40,581 bases of DNA from Gracilaria caudata (lineage: Eukaryota; Rhodophyta; Florideophyceae; Gracilariales; Gracilariaceae). Shown piece by piece: positions 27,305 to 35,499 of this stretch. Position numbers and translations under genes: made by a program. The notes beneath the pieces are model-generated. The model was not told the DNA's origin. It did not search any database and saw only the letters and a program-made list of their open reading frames with translations. The stretch's first letter is position 1. Every line of letters starts with the position of its first letter. The stretch spans positions 1 through 40,581 of the forward strand of contig JASCIV010000137.1 of the NCBI GenBank assembly GCA_030374735.1, read 5' to 3'.

Positions 27305-28726
27305 ATGCAGACGCCTTCGTTCGTGGTGGGCGCTTCGTCGCCATGGAAGCTTGGTTTGCGTCGTGCGTCAGCACCACAAACGTCGTCTCGACGAGGTGCT
27401 TCGTTCGCGGCGCCGCGCATGCATGACGGTCCCGCACGACCGCCGCCGCCGGCGCATTTGGTGAAGGATAAGTCGTTCATGTCGGATCAGGCCGGGATTG
27501 CGGGGCTGGATATTGAGAGCGGCGCCATTCAACGACGACCCACACGTGTGGTGCCCGTGGGTGACATCTTGATCGGCGGCGGGAATCCGGTGGTGGTGCA
27601 AAGCATGATCAATGAAGACACTCTTGATGTGGATAACGCGGTGAATTCAATTCGTGAGATGCACGAAGCTGGCTGTGAGATTGTGCGTGTGACGTGTGTG
27701 AGCATGGCACACGCTCACGCCGTCGGTTTTATCAAGCAGAAGTTGCGCGCGGAATACAAGGATGTGCCTCTTGTGGCGGATGTACATCACAACGGACTGA
27801 AGATTGCGTTGGAGGTTGCAAAACACGTGGATAAGGTACGTATCAATCCCGGCTTGTATGTGTTTGAAAAGCCGGATATCAATCGTACCGAATACACGGA
27901 TGAAGAGTTTGAGACGGCGAAAAACAAGCTGCGAGACACGCTCAAACCGCTGATTATCAGCCTGAGGGATCAGAACAAGGCGCTGCGAATCGGTGTGAAT
28001 CACGGCTCGTTGTCGGAACGCATGCTGTTCACGTACGGTGATACGCCGCGCGGTATGGTGGAGAGTGCGTTGGAATGCATCCGCGTGTGCGAGGACCTGG
28101 ACTTCCACAACATTGTGATCTCGATGAAGGCCAGTAAGGTGTTGGTGATGCTGGCGGCGTATCGAATGCTTGCAAAACGCTTGGATGCGGAGGGAATGAA
28201 CTATCCGTTGCATCTGGGCGTGACGGAAGCTGGTGATGGAGAATATGGACGAATCAAGAGCACGCTGGGGATTGGCACGCTGCTGGCGGAGGGACTGGGA
28301 GATACGATCCGCGTGTCGTTGACAGAAGCGCCCATCAAGGAGATTCCGGTGTGCTACGGAATCTTGCAGGGGCTGGGATTGCGTCGTACAATGGTGGAGT
28401 ACGTGGCGTGCCCGTCGTGTGGACGCACGCTGTTCAACTTGGAAACGGTGTTGCATGAGGTGCGCGAGGCGACCAAGCACATGCCGGGCTTGTCCATCGC
28501 GGTGATGGGGTGCATTGTGAACGGGCCGGGAGAAATGGCGGACGCCGACTACGGATACGTTGGCAAACAGCCGGGGTATATCTCGCTGTATCGCGGGCGA
28601 AAGGAGATCCGCACGGTACCGGAGACGGAGGGCGTGCAACAACTGATCGCATTGCTGAAGGAGGACGGCGTGTGGGTGGAACCGGCCGTGCTGGCAGAGA
28701 AGACGTTGGTGGCGGAGAGCGTGTAG
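27305..28726 (+). CDS. ispG: 4-hydroxy-3-methylbut-2-enyl diphosphate synthase (IspG/GcpE/HDS), plastid precursor, cyanobacterial type
   Basis: Encodes 473 aa from the ATG at 27305 (upstream frame has only a GTG). It is the [4Fe-4S] enzyme converting MEcPP to HMBPP in the plastid MEP isoprenoid pathway. Residues 1-~55 form a Ser/Arg/Ala-rich transit peptide, after which the mature enzyme starts near RRPTRVVPVGD. The TIM barrel contains VVQSMINEDT and VADVHHNG. The iron-sulphur ligands are C369 and C372 (CPSCGRTLFN) and C403 (MGCIVNGPGE), with E410 nearby. The mature part is about 410 residues and lacks the large middle insertion of land-plant HDS. It reads continuously like a cyanobacterial enzyme from GIGTLLAEGLGDTIRVSLTE through CPSCG. 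Confidence 0.97.
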   Translation: MQTPSFVVGASSPWKLGLRRASAPQTSSRRGASFAAPRMHDGPARPPPPAHLVKDKSFMSDQAGIAGLDIESGAIQRRPTRVVPVGDILIGGGNPVVVQSMINEDTLDVDNAVNSIREMHEAGCEIVRVTCVSMAHAHAVGFIKQKLRAEYKDVPLVADVHHNGLKIALEVAKHVDKVRINPGLYVFEKPDINRTEYTDEEFETAKNKLRDTLKPLIISLRDQNKALRIGVNHGSLSERMLFTYGDTPRGMVESALECIRVCEDLDFHNIVISMKASKVLVMLAAYRMLAKRLDAEGMNYPLHLGVTEAGDGEYGRIKSTLGIGTLLAEGLGDTIRVSLTEAPIKEIPVCYGILQGLGLRRTMVEYVACPSCGRTLFNLETVLHEVREATKHMPGLSIAVMGCIVNGPGEMADADYGYVGKQPGYISLYRGRKEIRTVPETEGVQQLIALLKEDGVWVEPAVLAEKTLVAESV

Positions 28727-29118
28727 GGGGTGGTGGCGCACCCTGCACCGTGTTGGTCTTTTTTTGAATTGTAAGCAAATGAACAATTTGAATTTGTGTG
28801 GTGGCGGAGCGTGTGATTGCGTTTTCGAAGCGCTGCCAGCTGTCGCATCATTGCCGCGCATTGCGTCGCATCGCGCGGCGCTTCTCGCTCAGGTCATGAG
28901 ACTCTGCGAGCGCGCCGTCTCGCGCCGCTTTGCTTGTGCAGTTGTGTCATTTTTCACGGCTCTCCCCCCCCACCCCGCCCCGCACTGCGCAAACGGCGCG
29001 TCCCGCTGTTCGTGTTGCCCCTTCGTTTCGGTGTCTTGTTCTTCTGTGCGTGTCCCACCGCGTTCTTTTTTTGGCGCCACCGGCTGCTGCTGTGTGTGTT
29101 CGCGGGCGCGCTTTTGTG
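28727..29118. promoter_or_regulatory. Region between IspG and the DP gene
   Basis: 392 bp, containing the IspG 3' flank and the presumed promoter of the DP gene. Pyrimidine-rich with a C-run near 28967-28983. Long open frames on both strands are compositional. If the DP protein starts further downstream, this region extends to 29217 or 29295. Confidence 0.45.
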
Positions 29119-30186
29119 ATGGGCGTGGGCTCGCGCTCGCGCGCGGCGAGGTTGGATGCGCATCCGCCGGATTGCGCCGCGTGCGCGGCGAACCGAGCCG
29201 CTTTGCTTCGAAACGCAATGCCCACGCGCGTGTGCGACGTCGAACGGCGACAACAACAGCAGCTGCAACAGCAACAACGCGGCGAGCAGCGGCACATGGC
29301 GTCACAGCCACAGCCACAGCAGCACGCGCGCGCGGCGTTGCGCGAAATCGTGTGTCCGCAACAGAGCGCGATGACATCGACCACGCACTCGCGTGCGGAA
29401 GGCAAGCCCCGCGTGCTGCACAGCACGCCGTATCAGGCCGGACTGAAGGCGTTCACGGCGCTGGTGGCGGCGAAGTTGATCCGGTTTGGCAGCATTCAGC
29501 ACACGTCGCTGGCGGACATGTTGGTTTCGGAGGCTCTGCAAAGCTACCACGACAAGGCGTGTTTGGATTCGGTCACAATCGACAAGAACATCCGTCGAAG
29601 AACGTACGACACGCTCAACGTGTTTGCGTCCATGGGCATTGTACTGCGCTCGGGGAAGAACGTCATGTGGAAGGGCCCGCAGGCGCTGCTGGAGCAACTG
29701 GAGGCGTGTTCGTGCAAGCGACAACGCGCGCACGTGCCGCTGCAGCACGCGCAGCATCTGCACAGCTGCCACATCAGTCGGCTGCGACTGATGAAACGCA
29801 ACGTGCAGACGCGCCGACGCGGTATCGAAACGAAGCGCCGTCACCTGCAAACGCTGCAGCGACACAAACAGTCGCTGTGCGCGCTGCTGGCGCGCAACCT
29901 GCAAAGCGACTCGTCGCGCGTGCGCGCGGGGCGCTACGAAACGGGCAACGATCTGACGTTTCGCGTGCCGTGTCACGGAAGCAGTATCGAGATGCCGTTC
30001 ATCATCGTGGTGTGTCACACCTCCTCCTCGCCGCCTTCTTGCTCGTCTTCCTCGCGCGCGTCGCGCTCCTCCTCGTGTCTTGTAGAACTTAGCGAAGATC
30101 GTCTCAGCGTTGGGCTCAGTTTCACCGCGCCGTTCCGCGTGCTGCACGACTACGCGCTCGTGGACCTGGTCATGAACAAAACGTGA
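29119..30186 (+). CDS. DP-family transcription factor (E2F dimerisation partner)
   Basis: Encodes 355 aa from the ATG at 29119; ATGs at 29218 and 29296 are alternative starts. DP proteins pair with E2F to drive cell-cycle genes. A Gln-rich stretch is at about 45-57. The winged-helix DNA-binding domain begins at GLKAFTALVAAKL (108-120). It contains the DP signature NIRRRTYDTLNV (157-168) and ends near VMWKGP. A basic, probably coiled-coil segment (HISRLRLMKRNVQTRRRG) and a dimerisation or marked-box-like region (FRVP, then MPFIIVV, then LSEDRLSVGLSF, then HDYALV) follow, separated by a Ser/Arg-rich insertion. The DP-type N-I-R-R-R-x-Y-D-x-L-N-V distinguishes it from E2F proper. The gene is GC-rich and convergent with the WLM gene, 33 bp between stops. 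Confidence 0.88.
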   Translation: MGVGSRSRAARLDAHPPDCAACAANRAALLRNAMPTRVCDVERRQQQQLQQQQRGEQRHMASQPQPQQHARAALREIVCPQQSAMTSTTHSRAEGKPRVLHSTPYQAGLKAFTALVAAKLIRFGSIQHTSLADMLVSEALQSYHDKACLDSVTIDKNIRRRTYDTLNVFASMGIVLRSGKNVMWKGPQALLEQLEACSCKRQRAHVPLQHAQHLHSCHISRLRLMKRNVQTRRRGIETKRRHLQTLQRHKQSLCALLARNLQSDSSRVRAGRYETGNDLTFRVPCHGSSIEMPFIIVVCHTSSSPPSCSSSSRASRSSSCLVELSEDRLSVGLSFTAPFRVLHDYALVDLVMNKT

Positions 30187-30219
30187 GTAAAAGAGCAACA
30201 ACAAAAACAGCAGCAGCTT

Positions 30220-31095
30220 TCACTTGTGATGTCTTCTCCTTCTCTGCTGCTCCTCCATCTCGCGCAACAGCCTACTGGAAGATGCGCTACCTCCCAAACG
30301 CTCGCTACCTGCCCCTTCGCCACGAAGCGCACCCAGTCGATTCGCCTCACCGCCGCCGCCGCCAAACCCACCAGAACGGCCGTCATCCACGCGTCGACCG
30401 CCCACATTCCAGCTTCGTGCATCCGCCGTGCGCAGCACCCATCTCATGATCTCCTTGAACGCGTCGTCGTGTTGATCACGTTCACAGTGCGCCAACTCGT
30501 GCGCAAACACCTCTCGCACGCGGTACATATCTCTGAAGCCGCGCATATCATCCGTGCGCAGCCGCAGACTAATCTCCAGTCCGCGTCCCCTGTTGAAGCC
30601 CAGCACGCACACGGGGTCCACGCCCACCCTACCGTCCGGTAACATCTCCTTGAGCACGTTCACGCGCCACCCCTTCTGTCGCATGCAGAACAAAAAGCCC
30701 TCGTCGTTCGCCAGTTCTTCCAGCATTCGGCGTGCCACGTGCGCGTTGTTCAGATGTTCCAACACCTGTATCGACCCGATGCGCACGTCACTCGACGACG
30801 ACGACCCTGCGCGCGTGCTCGACGCGCGCGGCGCCGCAACAGGTAACGTGTACGACGGCGCCTTTATCGCGTGCTGCACGTCGCTCAGCAACGCCAGAAA
30901 CGTCAACGGCGCCTTCAGGTCCGACAGCCTCGCATCACTCTCGCGCAACTCGCGCCCGCGGTGCAGCAACCTCACGCGCGCCGCGTCCGTGTTCAGCACA
31001 GCGGCAGTGGCGTCGCGCACGTCGCGTACACACGCGTCGTGCGCCAGTTCGTCGAGCTGGTGTTTCTTGCCGCGGTGCGATACAATCACCTTCAT
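30220..31095 (-). CDS. Ubiquitin-like plus WLM metalloprotease domain protein (Wss1-related)
   Basis: Encodes 291 aa from the ATG at 31095. Residues 1-70 are a ubiquitin-like domain (MKVIVSHRGKKHQL at the start, LLHRGREL in the middle). A Ser-rich linker leads to the WLM domain (~105-225): IGSIQVLEHLNN, GFLFCMRQKGWRV, then the zinc site HELAHCERDQH with H199, E200, H203 and H209, matching HExxHxxxxxH of Wss1-like proteases. A Gly-rich, basic tail ends the protein. WLM proteases act on DNA-protein crosslinks and SUMO/ubiquitin conjugates; UBL-WLM architectures are known in plants and fungi. The frame stays open 99 codons upstream, but 31095 puts the UBL at the N-terminus as expected. Confidence 0.9.
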   Translation of the reverse strand: MKVIVSHRGKKHQLDELAHDACVRDVRDATAAVLNTDAARVRLLHRGRELRESDARLSDLKAPLTFLALLSDVQHAIKAPSYTLPVAAPRASSTRAGSSSSSDVRIGSIQVLEHLNNAHVARRMLEELANDEGFLFCMRQKGWRVNVLKEMLPDGRVGVDPVCVLGFNRGRGLEISLRLRTDDMRGFRDMYRVREVFAHELAHCERDQHDDAFKEIMRWVLRTADARSWNVGGRRVDDGRSGGFGGGGGEANRLGALRGEGAGSERLGGSASSSRLLREMEEQQRRRRHHK

Positions 31096-33138
31096 GGTCA
31101 GTTCCGAGTTCGTTCTGTGCGCCCCCGTCGCACCTCGCGTTGCCACCGGGTAGCCACGCACTGATGGCGGCGCAGTGCCCAGCGCGTGCGCATGCGCCGT
31201 TTTTGTAGCACGCGCGGCGTGCACGGTGCGACGTGACACGTGTGGGGGAGCGTTGCTTTCTACGGCCATTGGCGCACCCTTCATTGGCGTGCGCCGTACA
31301 TTTGCGCGCCGGCAGCAATGCACTGCGCATGCTGCTCCTGTAGCTCCATACGTCACCTGCCCAGTCATTCGAGAAGCCACCATCACATTCAAACCAATTT
31401 TTGGCCTTCAGCATGATGCTGTTCAATGATTCTGCTTTACCACTCGTACACAATCTTTCTTCTTATGGCAAACCATAATAGTTCACGTAGCCTGCAAACT
31501 CTTTAACCCTCTCAATTCATCACAGTTTCTGATTATAACCAGATTACATTCTATCACTCATGAAAGCCAAAGTTCTGCTTCTTATGCGAACCAGCTCTCG
31601 CAGATGGCGCAATGTCTACGCGCCGTAACAAAACCATCCTTTCTTCGAGCTGCCAAACTGCTGCATGAACATACCATCACGTTGATACAGTACAAACAGA
31701 ATACAGCAATATTAAAGAACAAGCCCGCCGTGTTCGTAGCTGAACTTTTCATATTGCTATCCCCAGCGGCCACCTTTTGTCTGGCGAGCCCGTTCCGTGC
31801 TGGTGACAATTTGTGTCCCCAGCTTCGTCTATAGGAGGCACATGTTCAACAATCTGAGCAAAGAAGGTGCATTTCAAAAGTTCTCGAGTGCTTGTCATCA
31901 GAACTGGATGAGGGAGCAACTGACCGCAGTATGAGTAAGGACGTTCGTCATTTTGCTCCCACCGTAATCACTGATTGACTATTTAGTGTAATACAAATGT
32001 CGCGAAAGACGCCGACCAGGTCGCGCTCATCTGCCCTTTGACAAACGCCTCCCGTCCAGAAGAAATTCCGCTTTTTGCAGCAATATTCCATTTGATTCTC
32101 CAGGATTTGATTACGATATATTGACATTAGCTGTTACCCTTCTTGAAGAGATGAAACATTCTATAGAAACAGTTCCGCTTCGACCTGACACTAAAGGTTA
32201 ATGTCCACAATAAAGAAGAAAAAGTACTTGTAACTTTTGGAAGCACTGCTATAAGATGCTGACATGCCATTTGCAATAATAGAAGGCCATCCCACCCGGT
32301 AAGATAGCCATCAAGGGTTTCGAAATACACAACATTCTTCTTTTTCTTCTGTGCTTTTGGCTTTATCATATCCTGATGATCAGGTCATGTTCGAAGCGCA
32401 CGGCTTTCTGCCCTCCATCATGGAGCGCAGATGATCGGCGCTACCAGTGCGACGTACGCGCGCCCGTCAAGGTCAGTGTGTCACCGCACCTCATTCTCAG
32501 TTCATTTCTGCACTGATAAACCTCTACACGCGCATGTTTCATCGAGTAACGTTACGCACAACTGCTCGGCTCATTTCTTGTATGTATCAAAACAAAACAG
32601 CGCTTGATGGGGGGTTTTGGGTACTGCTGCACGAGTAGCTCGAAAGATTACAAGGATAACCCAGACGGCAAGCTTGTACCTGTATTCAGCTGAAGTTCTG
32701 CGTTGTTGCCGCCGCTTTTGTGGCGAACACGTGATGTGTCGTGCTCGGCATCTGCCTCAAAAGTTCACTTACCTTATCCTACATGCCTAGGCCCTCATTG
32801 AAGCTTCTGCTCTGACCAGGATGGTCTTATCCAACAAGTTGTTCAGACTTGTTTCATAATTTGTGTTTCTCTGTGGCATCCCGCGTCATCGATATCAGTT
32901 TGAGGTCATGGAATTTTTCTTTCCGCCAGAATCATATGAATGTACGACAAAGCAACGCTAGACTACGGAAGCTGGTCTCTTTTCCTTTACGCTACTTCCC
33001 GAAATACGTTTCTATGATGTTATCACGTTCGTATTGAACCCTCTGTCAAACTGCTTCAATACCGCACGGAATTCTGAGGCACATCAGGTCCAAGTCACCA
33101 CCCGAAAAGAATTGAAGAAAGCGGGAGCTGCTCGTACA
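31096..33138. other. Gene-poor region, ~2 kb
   Basis: No gene recognised. The part next to 31095 is GC-rich and carries the WLM promoter; from about 31350 rightward the DNA becomes AT-richer. Only short open frames without ATG-started, motif-bearing products are present. The frame of the next gene stays open from 33034, so a short 5' exon or a non-ATG extension there is possible. Confidence 0.45.
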
Positions 33139-34473
33139 ATGGACAAACTCAGTCGGAACCTCTCAGGTGAGTGGTATGAGATATATTCTTGTGTACAAAA
33201 CGGCGTGGGTAAATTTAATGTATGGGATGTACGTGGCTTTTACGATGTGAAGTTTGATGATCCCTGGAACTTCAATCTCAGCGAGAATGCTGTGTCTGTT
33301 ATCACAGCTTGCTTGACTTCATTTTCTCTCATTCTGTTCAATGATATCGTAACCCGCCTTCTTGTGCGTGCCAGACATGGTCAAGTAGTAAATCAGCAAA
33401 TGATTTCGAGACGTCGTGTGCTGGATAGCTTCTCCAACCCCGTAAATCTGCTTTCAGCCTGTATCGCAAGAGTTCGGAAAAGTCCTTCCGATTCACCTGA
33501 TCATGTTGGCAGCAGGGAACGAACTGGATCGCAAGGGCTTTCAAAGAAGACGTATGGATTTCTAATTGTGATGAGTGTACTGATTGTGTTCGCCGAGTTC
33601 CTGTTTATCTTCTTGGCTACAAATCAGAATAATGTGTATCACGTGCGGCTAGATACTGTTCCAACGTTTGAGTTCGAAGACCGTGGCTGTGAATTTCTTG
33701 ATTCTCCTGCCCAGACAAATTCTTGTTATCAGGTGCCTCTAACCGAGAAGCCTGGCTTTGACCTCCGAGCTAGTTTGCAAATATGCACATCCAACACTGT
33801 TTACAAACCCGAAGCTGCGGCGGCTCCTTCTGATGAAAATCACTACTTCCTTTTTCTGCTCGTGGCCAATGTTGATACGGTTCAAGTCGCAGTAGTCGGA
33901 AAGTACCAAACAACTCTTGAGAACACGAGAATATCGGTCGGTTTTGAGCAGGGCGGGCTCTCTTACGTTGGAATGAAGAACGTGACTGCCGCACAAATGC
34001 TGTCAGCCTTATTGCATCGCATGGAGAGAACAAACGTCACAATATTAAGCAACTCTTCAGACACAAGCGAATCGATTGTCAGCGCAAATGTTGTAGTTGA
34101 CGCAAGTGGTGTGGATCTACGAAAAAGTCACATATCTTCTTACTATCCGGTGGAGCTTATTCCAGAAAACACTGTGGCACTGACGCATGCGTACTTCCAC
34201 AACGTGCTGCGGTCCATTATGTTTCCTACACAAGAAGGGCGAGGAGTGGTGACGCTTCCGGGTGAACTGCAATACCTAGACCAGGATCCAACACCCGTGG
34301 CGTACTACAACAGACCATGGGTTTCAGTGGTTTTCATTTTGATCGTTTGCTGCGCTTTGTTGCTAATCTGGACTGTGCTTGCAGTGCTTGGCGTTGAAAG
34401 CGAGGTTGACTCGCATTTGGCAGGGGCAAACTTCGTTAAGAATGCGGAAACAACCGGGGATGATGTTGATTAA
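33139..34473 (+). CDS. Three-pass membrane protein of unknown function
   Basis: Encodes 444 aa from the first in-frame ATG at 33139 (the frame is open from 33034 without an ATG). Three hydrophobic segments lie at about 50-70, 139-161 and 394-418. Between segments 1 and 2 is a basic loop (VRARHGQ, SRRRVL, RVRK). Between segments 2 and 3 is a ~230-residue domain with C184, C196 and C216 and several N-glycosylation sequons (for example NVT at 281 and 299), so it is probably extracytoplasmic. The tail after segment 3 is short and acidic. I recognise no family. A GGTGAGT resembling a 5' splice site occurs at 33168-33174, but the frame continues through it. It is a real gene by length, codon continuity and topology; its role is unknown. 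Confidence 0.78.
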   Translation: MDKLSRNLSGEWYEIYSCVQNGVGKFNVWDVRGFYDVKFDDPWNFNLSENAVSVITACLTSFSLILFNDIVTRLLVRARHGQVVNQQMISRRRVLDSFSNPVNLLSACIARVRKSPSDSPDHVGSRERTGSQGLSKKTYGFLIVMSVLIVFAEFLFIFLATNQNNVYHVRLDTVPTFEFEDRGCEFLDSPAQTNSCYQVPLTEKPGFDLRASLQICTSNTVYKPEAAAAPSDENHYFLFLLVANVDTVQVAVVGKYQTTLENTRISVGFEQGGLSYVGMKNVTAAQMLSALLHRMERTNVTILSNSSDTSESIVSANVVVDASGVDLRKSHISSYYPVELIPENTVALTHAYFHNVLRSIMFPTQEGRGVVTLPGELQYLDQDPTPVAYYNRPWVSVVFILIVCCALLLIWTVLAVLGVESEVDSHLAGANFVKNAETTGDDVD

Positions 34474-35499
34474 GGCTGTGTTGTGTCACAGACGAGGCAC
34501 GGACCGTCCTTCTTTTCGTGCTCTCTGGACTCTGTTTTGCTTTCCCACCCTTCTGCTCCCTGGTTCACGCTTTGTTAAAATGTACACGACTGCGCAACGA
34601 CTCAACGGCGCAGAAGGCGAGACTGCCGTCACGCAGCGTGAACAAGTGGTCGCGCACTCGCAGCACGACGCGGATGGATCCGCACTCCACGCCACGCAGC
34701 GCACCGCCTGCGTATGACCCACAATTCTTGACCGTAGCTCGTGTCGTTTCCGTACGTCCCACTCCCACACCCAACCGTCGTCACTGCCGCTCTCCAGTCG
34801 GCTGTCGTGAGCCCCGAACGCAGCGCTGTGAACTGGCCCGTGCGACGCGAACGGCGTGCCCACCTGCACGCCGCTATAACAACTCGCTCACATCGTCGTT
34901 CTCCCGCAACATGGAACACAGCTCGTTCTGTGGACATGCTTCGTACGGGGCTTCCCACCAATGCCGGAAGCCGTTCGCTTCTTCTTAGGCTGGCTCATTA
35001 TCTTCCATGTGCCACGAAGCTCTCGATGCAATGTCACTGTGATACTGAGTTTGGCGTCTGCTTGATGACAGAAGTGGCCAGGAACAAGCGGCGCATCATG
35101 AAACAGCGGAAGAGCATGTTGGAGGCTTTTACGAAGGAACCTTCATACATCAACAGCATTCATATATGCTCCAGGTTATAAACAGCTTACACAAGTCAAA
35201 CGACAGTCGTTTGGCCGCAGCCCTCTCGATTTCCGTCACCTTCGCCAGTCGCACATCATCTACCCTTGGTACAGACGGAAAGAAACACGCACCGTTCACA
35301 TCTTACAGGCCCCGCTTTGCACAGAACTGCCTGAGGATCGCTCTGTGGCTCAGCACTGAAGGGTCTCACTGGTCCATTTCGCGGTGGTGTGGGTGGTGAG
35401 ATGAAGAACACGAAAGATGAATGACATCTTCAACGTTTGATACCTGATCGCGTTGCTAGTAACCCTCGCACGATGCTAGAAATAAGCGTGATATAATCT
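34474..35499. other. Intergenic with gene relics
   Basis: About 1 kb between the membrane protein (plus) and the NB-ARC/WD40 gene (minus). It contains a WD40-repeat remnant (34660-34869) and a weak cyclin-like remnant (35150-35302), both on the minus strand. No intact gene seen. Confidence 0.5.
34660..34869 (-). pseudogene. WD40-repeat gene fragment
   Basis: An open stretch without ATG translates as a recognisable WD40 blade and a half: V-G-T-P-F, then H-G-P-V-H-S-A-A-F, then SGSDDGWVWEWDV, then GHTQAVRCVAWSADP. This is the spacing of WD40 repeats in NB-ARC/WD40 and HET-E-like proteins. It is flanked by out-of-frame sequence on both sides and continues nowhere, so it is a remnant. It lies about 630 bp beyond the 3' end of the intact NB-ARC/WD40 gene on the same strand, and is noticeably GC-richer than that gene. 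Confidence 0.6.

Noticed and set aside
14775..28726. Bacterial contamination as the source of LigA, DnaE, MutS2 and IspG
   Set aside because: They interleave with LSm6, are flanked by DP and dehydratase genes, carry targeting-like N-termini and one has a spliceosomal intron; there are no operons.
27647..28861. 404-codon open frame antisense to IspG
   Set aside because: IspG is beyond doubt on the plus strand; the antisense frame is His/Arg/Gln-rich and low in structure, a product of GC-rich third positions.
29302..30204. 300-codon open frame antisense to the DP gene
   Set aside because: Same reason: the DP signature NIRRRTYD on the plus strand is decisive and the antisense product is an Arg/Val/Gln-rich shadow.
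33168..33174. 5' splice site (GGTGAGT) in the membrane protein gene
   Set aside because: The reading frame continues with normal coding character through it and no matching acceptor is needed.
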